A stretch of 64,000 bases of DNA from Cryptomeria japonica (taxonomy: Eukaryota > Streptophyta > Pinopsida > Cupressales > Cupressaceae), in NCBI RefSeq assembly GCF_030272615.1, contig NC_081415.1, positions 233,708,803 to 233,772,802 on the forward strand, given 5' to 3'. The notes beneath the pieces are model-generated. The model saw only the letters and a program-made list of their open reading frames with translations, ran no database searches and was not told where the DNA came from. Both the position numbers and the translations under genes were made by a program. Positions 35,978-47,074 of this stretch are shown piece after piece (position 1 is the first letter of the stretch; each line of letters starts with the position of its first letter).

Positions 35978-37927
35978 TTCGCTCCTAACCCTTCCAAAGG
36001 GACAGGAGCGAATTCCTTAAAAATCCTCCTTTATCCCTAAGTTTAGACTATAAACCTTACCCCATAGCGATTGGAAGAGTATTAATGTATTGATGCCTTG
36101 AAAAGTGCCTTGGAAGCAAATTGCATGCACTTGGATCATGGAGAAGTTTGAAATTTGAGCTTAGAGAAGAAATTTCACTCCTGACCCTTCCAAAGGGTTC
36201 AGAGCGAATTCTCCTAAGAACCTCTCTTGGTCCTAACTTGGACTATAACCCTTGCCTCCAGGCCCCAATTGAAGGAAGAATGACCCATCCATGCATTGTG
36301 AATGAATTAAAACAAGCTTTGAAGGACAAAACATGAGGAATTGAGCTATAGGAGCAATTTCACTCCTGACCCTCTCAAAGGGTCCAAAGCGAAATTCTTA
36401 AAAGGACTTCATTCCTCACCTAAGCCATTGAACTAATCTCATTTTGAGCAATAATAGAAGCAAATTGACTTGATTAAGGTGAAAGAAAGATTTAAAAGAC
36501 TTGTTTTGATGAGAAAAGGGTTGAAAATGAGGCCAAAATGAGAAATTTGAGCCTAAGGGAGCAAATTCGCTCCTGACCCTTCCAAAGGATCCAAAGCGAA
36601 TTTATTCAAAAAAGCCTTGTACCTTGCTTAAACTTTTGAACTAATTCATTCCTAAGCATTTTGAAGGCAAATGACTTGATCTTGATAAGGTAAGGATGAG
36701 AAATAAAGTTCTATGAAGGAAGAATTGAGCAAAATAGCAATTTCGCTCCTGACCCTTCCAAAGGGTTCGGAGCGAAATTCCTAGGAGGACTCCCTATTTC
36801 ACCTAATGCACTAAAAGGACCTTGTTTTAAGCTAAATCGATGGTGAATTGACTTGATCATGATAAGAGGAGGTTTGATAAGTTAAGTTCAAGGCAAAATA
36901 ATGGTGAATGGAAGATGAATGGTGTCAAAGGAAGAATTTCACTCCTGACCCTTCCAAAGGGTCCAGAGCGAAATTTCCTAAACCTCTATTTGCTCCTTGT
37001 TTGGGGTCGAAATCTTGGTTCCTAAGGCATGGTTGAGAGAATATTGATGTATACTTGCCTTGAGAAGTGATTTGAAGCAAAGGAAATGATGAATTTGAGA
37101 CTAAAAGACAAAAATCGCTCTTGACCCTTCCAAAGGGTCTAGAGCGAATTTTCCTAAGACCCTCCCTTTTGCTTCAAAAGTGGACTAATTTCATGCCTTG
37201 AAACCTCAACTAGGACGTTATCATGCCTTGGAAGCAATTGAAGTAAAGAAAAGGGTGAGAAAGTGAAGGATTTGAGTCTAAAATAGCTATTTTGCTCCTG
37301 ACCCTTCCAAAGGGTCCAGATCGAAATCCTTAAAATGGCCTAATTTCTCACCAAAAGCATTTAGTGGACATCACTTTGAGGGCAGATGGGCTTGATTGAG
37401 ATGGAGGGAGGACCCAAAAGCCAAGCCTAGGAGCAAAGTTGAAGGAAATGATGAGAGGTTGAGTGCAAATAACTATTTCGCTCCTGACCCTTTCAAAGGG
37501 TCCAGAGTGAAATTCTCTCAATAGGTCCTGTCCTTCCAAGGGTACCAAAGCGAACTTCTTGGAAAGACTTCATACTTCGCCTAAAGCATTGAAAGAATAT
37601 CATTTTGAACAAAATTAAAGACAAATCTAAGGCTAAATGAAGGAAATGGAAAATGAATTGAGCATAGGAAAAGTTCGCTCATGTACCTCTCAAGGGTACA
37701 GGAGCGAATTGCATTGGAGGCATGTACTTTCCAAGGATAGACAAACGAGTTTGCTTGTAGTTGCCTTTGAGCACCAAAATTTGCGCAAGGAGACCTCCAA
37801 GATGCCTTCCTAGCAAGTCTCAAGGATAGAACAACGTGGATGAAGGTGATGTTAAAGTGTTTAATGCTTGTCCAAGCCTCATACCCCTAGTTCGCTCTTG
37901 TCCCTTTCAAAGGTACAAGAGCAAATT
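35978..37927. repeat. Array of about 11 units of ~190 bp, each with a conserved hairpin
   Basis: Each unit carries a near-palindrome of about 38 bp: TTCGCTCCTGACCCTT, a CC spacer, then AAAGGGTCCAGAGCGAA. Arms TTCGCTC/GAGCGAA and GACCCTT/AAGGGTC pair with each other. Core starts lie near 35978, 36172, 36358, 36565, 36740, 36936, 37112, 37289, 37476, 37672 and 37889, a mean spacing of about 191 bp. The left arm often reads TTTCACTC in place of TTTCGCTC, a CpG-loss type change. Half units lie at about 35810 and 37535. Confidence 0.88.
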
Positions 37928-38157
37928 TCTTCAAAGCACTTCATTCCTCGCTCAAATCACTAATCAAACCTTATTTCGAGCAATTAAGGAAGCAAATTCA
38001 CCTAAATTAAACACTTGCTAGGTTCAAAATTTCAAATATGCACCTTTGGCGCCAAAACAATTTTCAAATTTTAGAACAAAGTCGGCCAGCTTGGAGAAGG
38101 TGTAATACTTTTCTCTTTGTATAACAAAGTCGGCTTTTCAAGGGAGAGGTGAAGACA

Positions 38158-38166
38158 CCTATAAAG
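38158..38166 (+). promoter_or_regulatory. TATA-like box of the hairpin-array element
   Basis: CCTATAAAG about 230 bp after the last hairpin unit and 700 bp before the ORF start. A plausible promoter by position only. Confidence 0.35.
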
Positions 38167-38866
38167 GAGAGTTGATCCTTGATCACTCATCATTCATTCA
38201 AGCGAATTCTTCCTTAGAGCGAATTTAAAAAAGCAGACTTGAGAGGCGAAACTTCATCAGCAGATTTCATTGCAGACCCTAAGAAGGAAGCTTATAATCT
38301 TCATGAGCCGAATTTTAGCAGCTGATTTGTAGGCGAATTTCAGAGCTTCATAGGGCAGGTCAAGGCAAATTTAATAATCTTCAAACCTACACCTAATTCT
38401 CCAAATGTACGAATTCAAGGAACAATGGGTATAAAATTCAGATTTAAGAGGGTGAATTAAGAGAATGCTCTAACATGTTTAAGATGCAGGTCTAAGACAG
38501 CTATCTTGTGAAAACATCGCTGGGAAGGGAGGTGAATTCAGCAGCCACTCACTATTTATCCATCTTTTCAGGTTGCTATCTTTAAAATCAAGGTTAAGGT
38601 ATGTGCAATCTGATTTATTTAAGGAGTTTTAATGAAGATCTGATTTAGTTCAATGTCAATCATTTTTGTAAGGTTAGGTTTTCATGATTTAGATAGATTC
38701 ATGTGTAAAATCAATTTGAAAATTTATAACTTTAAAGTTTATTCTTTTGATTTTCAAATTGAAGTTCATAATATAGGCATAGCTGCTTATTTTTTAGCCT
38801 TGAATCAATCATCTTTGTGACCTATCCCTTTAAAACCCTAACTTAAGGTATCTATATAGGTGATAG

Positions 38867-41564
38867 ATGGCAAACCCCAAAGCAAGCGGATTCTCTACTC
38901 GGCAAGCCCTCATTAAGGAAGATCAAAGGAGTGACGACTTGGAGACGAGGATCACGTCCAAGTGGAGCAATGTCGGAGACACAAACTTAAGAAACTTCAA
39001 TGTGAAGAAGTTTCGAGAAGCACCTTACATCAGCAAGCCATCACTCATATCATAGCCAAGAAGATAATTGAGAGTGGAATAATCAAGGCGGCGGGTTTCC
39101 CTCCTGCAGTCAGATGTCATGAGCTAATGATCGAATGTGCCAGGCACTATGATTCACATTCAAGGACAATTGTGGCCAAGGATGGGATTATCCTCGCCTA
39201 TCTCTCAGAGGGAGCTATAAGTGAAGCTTTTCATCTTACAGAGCAGAGGGATATGATCTACAAGAGCCTAGAAGGAGCCAAGTCTATCTACGAAGATGAT
39301 CCTGATACTTGTCTGAATTTCGTCAATAAGAATTGGTTGCTCAAGAGTAGGCCTCGCCTAAATAAGATACCCAATACAACTCACAAAATTGATTTCCAAG
39401 AAAAATTCAGAGACTTGATAACCATGCTTAATCGAATTGTAGGTGCCTCTCAAGCCTTCTTTTTCAACAAGTGGATGTTCTTCTTTATACAAGTGATCGT
39501 TCAAGGGAAGGGGATGTTCAATTGGGCCAGGATTATCAGTAACAACCTAGATGTGCAGTTGAGGAGGTTAGTCCCTGCTAAGTCATTCCACATGAGCTCA
39601 TATGTTATATATTCTCTAGCCAGATGTTACGAGTATGCAGGACTACCACACAGAGGCATTGCTGGGAGAGGGCCCAGAGAGATAAGAGTATGTGATTCTT
39701 ATTCCCAATTGCATCATCCACCTAAGAATTACTACAAGCTAGTCAACGATACTTTCACAATGCATATCACCAAGACACTACAAGGAGGAATTCACCAACG
39801 ACTGTCTCTAGAAGCACAAGAGCTTGTGAAGAAACATGGTGCGTAGTTCATTCAATTTCCTAAATCACCTACATCAGAATTCATGGATGTCCCTAACCTC
39901 CTTATATGTTGCCAAAGTATCCTACAGATAGAGTAGTACTACTTGAAGTGACTAGACAATTGGCAGCTTGTGCTAAGGCATCAAAACATAAGCATGGGAA
40001 TGGTATCCCTATACCTATTTCACTTGGAAATTCAATTGAACTTTGTTCTAACTTTCAAGCAGCTGAAGATGCAGAAAGGGAACTATCTCTCTATTCATTC
40101 ACATCTTTTGCTTCGAGAGATAATTTTGATCCTCATGGTCATGTGGAAGAAACTACTCGGAAAAAGTACAAGCATCTATTTCAAGTAGAAGACTTTTGGA
40201 TGAATGTTTAGGATGATGTAGAGGTAAAAAGAAAGATGCACTCTCGATTATCCCTCGATCTCATTAGGAAATGTAAGATCTATAGAGTAGCAGATCAGGC
40301 ACAGGACAGTGGCAGATATCTTCAATCTTCCTATGAGAAAGAAGACAAAGAAGTGAAGATCGATTGGGATGAACAAGAGGTCGTGGACTTGAGAGCATTG
40401 ATGGATCTAGTCTTGAGTTGTACTCACAGATGGGTAGATGTCCAGCATCAAAAGTTGAAGGAACAAAACATAGCTATGACATTCAGCTTGGAAACAAGAA
40501 TGGAAGAAGGAGAGGCGAGTGCAAGTGAAAACACTTCTCATTCTAAGGGGTCGAAGAGAAAGGAGGGACCTGAAAAGAAAGAATCATCCAAGAAAACACA
40601 AAAGGTGAATATTGATCATCCCTCTAGCGCTTCTTCTAGACATGAAAAGGAGATAGGTCAAGATGAGGATCGAAGAGAGAAAGAATATGAGATAGATGAA
40701 TCTATGGAGTCCACAATACAAAATGATAAACAAGACAAAGGAAGGACACTTCGACAATCATCAAGTGAGTCTCTTCCTCTCCAAGTTTGTGATAATGATC
40801 AGCAAGAAGAAAGAAATGATGATGAAGCGACATCTCCTTTTAGAGGCAAGCGGCCATTGCCTGAGGAAATGCAAGTAAAAGAAGGAAATCTTCCATTCCA
40901 GATTGGCTTAGAGAGAGGCTTACAAGGTAAGTTGTAGTTGAAGAAGAGGAGCAAGTATTCGATTTGGAAAGTCTTCTAAGCAAGTCTCAAGAGGGGATTG
41001 AAAAGAAGAAAGCTACAAAGATATCTAAGGTGATCAGAGATGATATAGGCTCTAGAAAGATATAGATAGCTACACCAGCGGTGGACAAGTATGATGATGA
41101 GATAATGGCAGAAGAATATGATTTGGAGACATTTGATCTTGGTCCACTTAACTCCGAGCAAGCCATGGAAGATGTGACTGATTTAGTGAGGGCAGTCAAC
41201 GATAAGCTAAAAGAAGAGATAGAAAAGAATAAAAGGTTGGAAAAGGAGATTAATGCTTGGAGGCATTATTTTAGCCAGCTTAATGAGCCATTAGGGCGAC
41301 AGGATCCAGTAGTCTCACCCTTGCAGGCAGCGAGATCAGATGTATACTACTATGTTCCTGATTGAGAAAACAAAAGAGCTGGAGCACGGATGGGAGATGA
41401 CTCTTCTTGCAGCCTTTGATGAGGTCCTTCACTTGGAGGAACGAATGAAGAACCTACCTGAGATTCCCATTGCAAAGATTGAAGGGATTACATCCAAATT
41501 CATTGAATATGCCAGAAAGGAACAAGGAAAAGGGAACAAAATTCTAGATGAAAAGTTGTTATGA
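38867..41564 (+). pseudogene. Decayed ORF of unknown function in the hairpin-array element
   Basis: I do not recognise this protein. Pieces lie in different frames: 38867-39055 (MANPKASGFSTRQALIKED start), 38962-39846 (the longest open piece, about 290 residues), 39906-40211, 40236-40937, 41081-41365 and 41340-41564, so at least four frameshifts. The first half is an ordered domain with AAGFPPAVRCHELMIECARH, AYLSEGAISEAFHL and a Trp/Phe-rich helix FFFNKWMFFFIQVIV. Then comes a charged region with KRKEGPEKKESSKK, an acidic low-complexity stretch, and a C-terminal coiled coil (NDKLKEEIEKNKRLEKEI). The layout (globular N terminus, basic middle, coiled-coil end) parallels ORF2 of the Sirevirus-like family, but I see no clear sequence match. 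There is no pol motif. Confidence 0.65.
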
Positions 41565-41754
41565 AATGATGTGGCGATTCAATCCTTATTGGAGGATGCT
41601 TCCTCGCTATTCCTACCAATTTCTATTGGCTATGTTATGATAATGCTTATCTAAATAGGGTTATTTTTGTAACAAACCCTAATTAGGGTTTAGGTGTCAA
41701 AATCTCAGCCCTTGATCTTCTTTAAATCTGGGCCATTCATTGTATTTGAGAATG

Positions 41755-41763
41755 CTATATAAG
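41755..41763 (+). promoter_or_regulatory. TATA-like box in LTR-like region
   Basis: CTATATAAG followed by CTCTCACTC, a typical plant LTR promoter layout. Confidence 0.4.
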
Positions 41764-42582
41764 CTCTCACTCATTTCATTTGTAAGGTTAAGAAGAATAT
41801 TATTAGCAGAAGAAAAGTAGTGGTTATTCATAGAGATTACAAATTTGGTGAAGAGAGAAAGTTGAGCAATTGTTGTTATATTTTGCTATGAGATTAATGA
41901 AACATTGTAGTTATGATGTTTTATTGCAATCTTTGTGGCTTCTTACATGGTTGTTTATCTTCTTGAATCACTTTTATTGAAGATAGTATTTAGATGTTAG
42001 AGTTAGATTGAGTGATAAATGTTGTGCTTGATCTTTTAGTGAAGCTCATAGTCCAAACCACTAGCCTCTTACTGATTGTAAGTGTGCCCTGTGTGGTCAA
42101 CTGGAGATATTGAAATTGTTTAGGGTTCAATCATTACTTGAATATTGATATGTATCCTATTGATAGTATCTATGTTCATGAATGATTTGAAAATCTTTGA
42201 ATTCCCTTAGAAGATCGCACCAATTCTAGTAGAGTTGTTGTTCTATGGCAATACTGAGATTGATAGAGTTTCACTAAGATTGCTCTCCATTTAATCATTC
42301 ATAGGGTTAGTTTAGCATAGCCCTCTCTAATCCCTTGTCTTTTGTCCTCTTTTTGAAATATTGGTTAGTATTAGAAAAATCCAGTTCCTCATTGGTTAAG
42401 TAGTTGGCAGAACCAGCTTTCATAGAAAGTAGGTAAGGCCCCTTGATGACACAGCAAACGCAACGAACAGTGATGCTTATCCACACGTAGAGAACCTACA
42501 TACCAGAACCTTGGAGTTGCCTCGATTGATCCTTAGGCGAAATCTTCAGCATTCGGGGAAACTTTGTTCAAGAGAAGATAAG

Positions 42583-42587
42583 GTACC
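42583..42587. repeat. Target site duplication GTACC, left
   Basis: GTACC before TGTTGTCATT matches GTACC at 52530-52534 after ...GATAACA. Confidence 0.9.
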
Positions 42588-42859
42588 TGTTGTCATTTTA
42601 TGACACCCTTGGTCCATCAGTGAGAACCGATCAAAGATATGTTCCATGGACCAGCGCTGCCCAATTGATCACGGAGAAAAGCAGTGAAATCATGGTTTGA
42701 AGTGCTGCCTTGTCGGAAGTTCCTTGGCCCTCTCTTTCTCTTCTCTGGAACTCCGAAACCCCGAGGTTCGGAGTTTCTTTGCCTTAGCCTCTTTCTTTCA
42801 TGCTCCGAAACTCCAGGTTTCTGAAGTTCCCTTCCTTCCCCTACCTTTTCTTCTGTTTT

Positions 42860-43195
42860 CCTACTCCGGAACCCCCAGGTTCCCAAGTTCCTTGTCCTTC
42901 TACCCCGAAAATCCGAAACCCCCAGGTTCCCAAGTTCCTTGTCCTTCTACCCCAGAACTCCGGAACTCCGGAACCCTCAGGTTCCCAAGTTCCTTGTCCT
43001 TCTACCCTGGAACTCCGAACCCCCAGGTTCCCAAGTTCCTTGTCCTTCTAGTCCGGAACTCCGAAACCCCCAGGTTCCCAACTTCCTTGTCCTTCTACCT
43101 TGGAACTCCAGAACCCCCAGGTTCCCAAGTTCCTTGTCCTTCTAGCCCGAAACTCCGAAACCCCCAGGTTCCCAAGTTCCTAGTTCCCCAACTAC
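42860..43195. repeat. 47-50 bp minisatellite in the 5' LTR, about 7 units
   Basis: Unit core GGAACCCCCAGGTTCC (a 6-bp stem with CCCA loop) followed by CAAGTTCCTTGTCCTTCTA. Core copies lie near 42868, 42919, 42977, 43020, 43069, 43117 and 43165. It generates Pro/Ser/Leu-rich false ORFs. Confidence 0.92.
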
Positions 43196-43550
43196 GGTGA
43201 CTCCGGACTTCGAAGTCTTCCAAACTTGCTTCTGGCTTGCAACACTTCCGGATGGCGTGATTGACACTCAAGGCTTTAAATGCTCCGACAGTTTTGGTGG
43301 CTTATGCACTTTTTTTTGTGGAGCCACAAGGGTGCATTTAATGTTTTTGGCAGGATTTCCATCAAGGGAGGTACGGGGCCATGCTTGGTGACTTATGTCA
43401 TGCCTGACTTTGGAAGGTTATTCAATCCACCTTCTCAGGATTGCCCTTTGTGGGTATGGCTAGGTTGCTTGCATGTACAAGCCAAGTGCATGCACTTCCC
43501 TGCACTTCCAAATTGACATGCAAGGGTCATGATCACCCTTGTGACCATTT

Positions 43551-43560
43551 TCTATATAAT
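43551..43560 (+). promoter_or_regulatory. TATA box in the 5' LTR
   Basis: TCTATATAAT, conserved at 51855-51864 in the 3' LTR, followed about 25-30 bp later by a pyrimidine-rich segment. Probable start of element RNA. Confidence 0.5.
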
Positions 43561-44230
43561 GGCTTTTAAGCCTCATTGTAAAGGGTTCTCTCCCTGCTGC
43601 CTTGAGCTTTCCTATGCTCTTTCTCTTCTCTTGAAGACTTGTAATTATTTTTTGCATTTCTGCAACTGTAAGATTGGCTTTTGGCCTTATGATCAATTGA
43701 AATCACCATTCTTGCCTACTTTCAACTTATGTATGCTGTGTATGCTTTCTTACCTCCATCATAAGTGTATGTCTTGTGGCTTCTTCTCCATATACGTTGT
43801 GTTAACTGGTTTTCTGAGTGCGACTTGTGGGAATCCTTCTCCCCTCTTGGTATTCAGTGAATCCCAACCTTCATGTATGCATTGGGGTCACTCATACGAC
43901 TGAAGTTGTGCATCTTCAGGGTGTTTTAGTTAATTATTTGTGTCATTTTGGTAGGGAGAGGAACAATCTCTTCTTGGTGCATCACCTTCCTTTGTTTCAA
44001 GCAATTTCTCTCTTCCCTTTTCCTCTGCAGATTGTTAGGATAGGTTTAGGAGTTAGTTTTGAAGTGTTGAGTTGATTCAACACCTGCACCTAGATAGAGA
44101 GGGAAGTCGGCCTTCTCCGGAGATTCAACCCCCTTGCGCAAGGTCCCACACTTCAGGGTCTTTTCCATGTTTCACAAAGTTGTTGAGTTGATAGCTCAGC
44201 AAGGGTGCAAGCTTTTGTGACAACAGTTTT

Positions 44231-44248
44231 TGGCACACCCAGTAGGAC
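44231..44248 (+). other. Putative primer binding site
   Basis: TGGCACACCCAGTAGGAC lies five bases after the LTR end. The TGG start is right for a tRNA 3' end; I could not assign the tRNA. Confidence 0.45.
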
Positions 44249-44384
44249 CTCATTCAATTCACATGCTAAGGATTCAGTGTTGTTCTTGGCATCTCAGACC
44301 TTTAGAGGCAGGCATCTTCAAGCACTTGGCAACTCTGTTCAAGGACCAATTCTTGTTCACATAAGGTTCACAGCTCTGCTTACT

Positions 44385-44585
44385 CCGGATTCCCGAAACC
44401 CCCAAGTTCCGAAGTCAGTGAAGCCATCTTACTCGGAACCCCCCAGGTTCCAAAGTGCTTAGACCTGGACACCCAGAACCCCCAAGTTCCGAACTCCCGA
44501 ATTTCCTCACTCCGGACCTCCAAGCTCCCGAGGTGCCGAAGTGGCCATACTCCGCAACTCCGGACCTCCGAACTTCCAAGGTCAA
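44385..44585. repeat. LTR minisatellite relatives in the leader before gag
   Basis: Diverged copies of the unit (CGAAACCCCCAAGTTCCGAA, GGAACCCCCCAGGTTCC) lie outside the LTR, between primer site and gag. The repeat is therefore not confined to the LTR. Confidence 0.75.
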
Positions 44586-44596
44586 TTGCGGATTTC

Positions 44597-46246
44597 ATGC
44601 CCGGAATTCATACAAGGGCGTCTTCAAGAGGCAAGTTCCAATTCGTAGAGCTTCCATCTGCAGGTCCTAGAAGGCGGAGAGGTAGATCTTCATTGTCACC
44701 AGTCAAGGGTGTCAAAGTTGTAAACACTCAATCTCCCAAGTCTCACTCTACTCCTCCATTTGCAAGGCCATTGTTGTCAAGGGCTCCCATCACCCATATC
44801 AACAAACCATTGTTTCACATGGCAAGAAATCAAGTCTTTGTTACCTTCAATGGGGGGAGTCCCCTTATTTTGACTCAATGGAATGACATACCAGTGGCTG
44901 CGTTGAAGAGCATACCATACTTCACTGGTGAAATAGCTACTACACCCATTGAGCACATCCAAGACATTGCAAACATCTGCTCTGTCCATAACATTACTCA
45001 GGATGATGTTGCTGTCAGACTCTTGGCCACATCTTTGAAAGGCAAAGCCTTGCAGTGGTATAGAGGGTTGTCATCTAGCTCCATCCACAATTGGGATGAA
45101 TTGAGGGAGAGATTGTGCAATCATTTCGAACACAAAAGTGATCACCTATCACTTGTGGAGCAGTTGACTACAATCAAGAGGGCACCCCACGAGTCCATAG
45201 GAAATTTCAATTTCAGATTCCATAAGACATGGAATAGAATTCCTGCTCTAGTGAAGCCATCTCCAAATCATGCCTTCTTGTATTATCTTAGAGCTCTCAA
45301 CAGCGATATAGCTGTCATGATCCAATCAATGGGTGGAGCCTCTCTACCGGGTGCGTACGACATAGCTATGAGAGCAGAAAATTGTTTGATTCAGGCTAGG
45401 AAGATAGCTCCAAGGCCTCCAATGCCTCTCTTCCCAGAAGCTCCTACTCAACAACCAACCTTGGCTCCTATTCCCATGGCACCTGCAAGTCAACCATCCA
45501 CACCATCGACATCCTCTAATGAGCTCCATGAGGTCAAGGCTCTATTACAAAGTTTTGGAAATGAGTTGGTAACACTAAAAAGGCAACAAACTCAGTATAG
45601 CAGACCTTACCAAGCACAAGGTCAGAATTATCAGCAAAATAGGCCAGCCTTCCAAGGGCAAAACCAATGGAGCAATGTCAGGCCGTTGAATAGTGTGAAC
45701 CTCACAACTGCAAGCAGCTCAAAGGCGATAGTTCCAATGCAAAATAACCTTGCCCAAGAGCAAGATTGGTGTCAACCATGCAATCAGACACACAACCAAG
45801 GTGCATGCCAAAATGGAGGGTTTGTCCAAACCTTAGTGGTGCAGGATGAGCCAACCACTTCTAGCCAGCAATATGACCCAAACCAGCCTAGTGTTAGCAC
45901 TCAGGCTCACTTACAAGGGGATGCTACCTTTGTCAATTGGCAGGAGGCGGACTTTTGTAGTTTGAACGAAACAAATGGTGATTCTATGCTACAGTATGCA
46001 AGGTCAAAGAAGAGAGCCATGGAGGCTGCCTCACCTTCAACTTCAGCCCAAGCTCCAACACCCAATGTAGCCGCCCATGCTACAAGCCAGAGTACCATGC
46101 AAGCGAGCAAGAAGAAGGAAGAGGCCCAAGTCGTCCAAAGACCAAAAGTACACCTTGTAGCCTCAAAGGGGCCTCTAAAGTCAATTGGTGTTCCTTTCAA
46201 CATAGTTGATCAAATGAAGAAGGCCAACCTCAACGTCACTATGTAG
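44597..46246 (+). CDS. Gag of the Ty3 element, ends at an in-frame TAG
   Basis: 549 codons open. The retrotransposon gag domain is seen around residues 75-230 (LATSLKGKALQWYRGL, WDELRERLCNHF, LVEQLTTIKRAPHESI). A Pro/Gln-rich linker follows, then a reduced zinc knuckle CQPCNQTHNQGAC with CX2CX3HX4C spacing and no Gly. The real start may be the Met of MARNQVFVTFNGG near 44819, because the first 74 residues overlap minisatellite-derived sequence. The stop at 46244-46246 interrupts what was one gag-pol frame: the next 30 bases and the protease ORF continue in the same frame. Gag would form the particle and bind RNA. Confidence 0.88.
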   Translation: MPGIHTRASSRGKFQFVELPSAGPRRRRGRSSLSPVKGVKVVNTQSPKSHSTPPFARPLLSRAPITHINKPLFHMARNQVFVTFNGGSPLILTQWNDIPVAALKSIPYFTGEIATTPIEHIQDIANICSVHNITQDDVAVRLLATSLKGKALQWYRGLSSSSIHNWDELRERLCNHFEHKSDHLSLVEQLTTIKRAPHESIGNFNFRFHKTWNRIPALVKPSPNHAFLYYLRALNSDIAVMIQSMGGASLPGAYDIAMRAENCLIQARKIAPRPPMPLFPEAPTQQPTLAPIPMAPASQPSTPSTSSNELHEVKALLQSFGNELVTLKRQQTQYSRPYQAQGQNYQQNRPAFQGQNQWSNVRPLNSVNLTTASSSKAIVPMQNNLAQEQDWCQPCNQTHNQGACQNGGFVQTLVVQDEPTTSSQQYDPNQPSVSTQAHLQGDATFVNWQEADFCSLNETNGDSMLQYARSKKRAMEAASPSTSAQAPTPNVAAHATSQSTMQASKKKEEAQVVQRPKVHLVASKGPLKSIGVPFNIVDQMKKANLNVTM

Positions 46247-46276
46247 GAGGCCCTTTCAATCCCATCTCAAAGGGAT

Positions 46277-47074
46277 TTGCTTAAAGAGGCATTAAAGGAT
46301 GTCAATCAGTCAGGTGGTGAGGCAGCAGTCAGCAAAAAGGCAGCCTCCACCAGCTTGGTGCAGCCCAAGGAGGAAGAAGATTCAAGCAAGATCAGCAAGC
46401 CTCCCCCTTTCTATCTCTCCTTAATCATAGGAGACAACTTGGTTCACAACTGCATGATAGATTCGGGAGCTAGTAGCTCAGTTATGCCTAAGAAGGTAGC
46501 TAATCTTCTTAGCATAGAATACGAACCTGTGACCAAAGGGATGGTCCAGTTAGATGGAACTTCTATTAAGACAGTAGGGGTGGTAAAAAATTTGAATTTA
46601 ACCTTGCATGCATGCCCTGGTTGCACTGTCTTGCAAGACATATCAATCATAGACCTTCCTACCTTCTTTGCCATTTGCTTGTCTAGAGATTTCACAACTA
46701 AGATAGGTGGGTACCTGTCTTCTGACTGGTCTCATATGCTATTTCGAACAGGGTATGGTACCAAGGTCACCATAAGGGCAGAACCCATTGCCCAAAACCA
46801 CATTGAGCCCTACACCCCTAGCCCTATAAACATGAATTGCACTTTGCATGAAGGGGAGGAGTGTGTTGTCCGTGAACCTGCTACTCTCTTACAAGAGGTT
46901 CCTGATTGCTTGCTGGACGAATGGGCCAATGCTTTTCAGTTTGATCCATTAGCTGAGACTAAAGAGACTGGGCTTGGCACCTATTGTATCCATGAAGAGG
47001 ATACTCCTATCCCTAACCTCATCAAGACACAAGGAGACTCAGAGGGGTTATGGAACATGTTTTTTGATGGTTAA
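46277..47074 (+). CDS. Aspartic protease region of the Ty3 element
   Basis: Same frame as gag. Retropepsin-type catalytic motif MIDSGASSSVMP near 46455-46490, with a preceding FYLSLIIGDN strand and a following hydrophobic ILDLP-type segment (IIDLPTFFAICLSRDF). It would cleave the polyprotein. The ORF closes with TAA at 47072-47074 directly after the FFDG that begins the next domain, so the stop is a point lesion inside a longer polyprotein. Confidence 0.87.
   Translation: MLKEALKDVNQSGGEAAVSKKAASTSLVQPKEEEDSSKISKPPPFYLSLIIGDNLVHNCMIDSGASSSVMPKKVANLLSIEYEPVTKGMVQLDGTSIKTVGVVKNLNLTLHACPGCTVLQDISIIDLPTFFAICLSRDFTTKIGGYLSSDWSHMLFRTGYGTKVTIRAEPIAQNHIEPYTPSPINMNCTLHEGEECVVREPATLLQEVPDCLLDEWANAFQFDPLAETKETGLGTYCIHEEDTPIPNLIKTQGDSEGLWNMFFDG

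Larger units (their letters stand above)
41567..42587 (+). mobile_element. LTR-like 3' region, part before the Ty3 insertion
   Basis: Follows the ORF, starts TGATGTGGCG, and contains CTATATAAG (41755-41763) with a C/T-rich start region after it, as plant LTRs do. It is cut at GTACC (42583-42587) by the Ty3 element and continues at 52535-52583. No second copy exists in the window, so calling it an LTR is inference. Confidence 0.4.
42588..44225 (+). mobile_element. 5' LTR of the Ty3 element
   Basis: 1638 bp, TGTTGTCATT to GACAACA. Contains a minisatellite with about 7 core copies, a TATA box at 43551-43560 and a CAAGGGTGCAAGCTTTTGTG end shared with the 3' LTR. Confidence 0.92.

Noticed and set aside
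35978-37927. Centromeric or other satellite because of the ~190-bp period
   Set aside because: Only about 11 diverged units, bounded inside an element and in front of its ORF.
42860-43195. CRISPR-like look of regularly spaced short palindromes
   Set aside because: Units are contiguous tandem repeats without unique spacers, in a plant LTR; no cas genes.
42697-43200. Overlapping Pro/Ser/Leu-rich repeat ORFs, also at 50824-51268
   Set aside because: Produced by the LTR minisatellite, whose unit length keeps several frames open; no start context or conserved protein.
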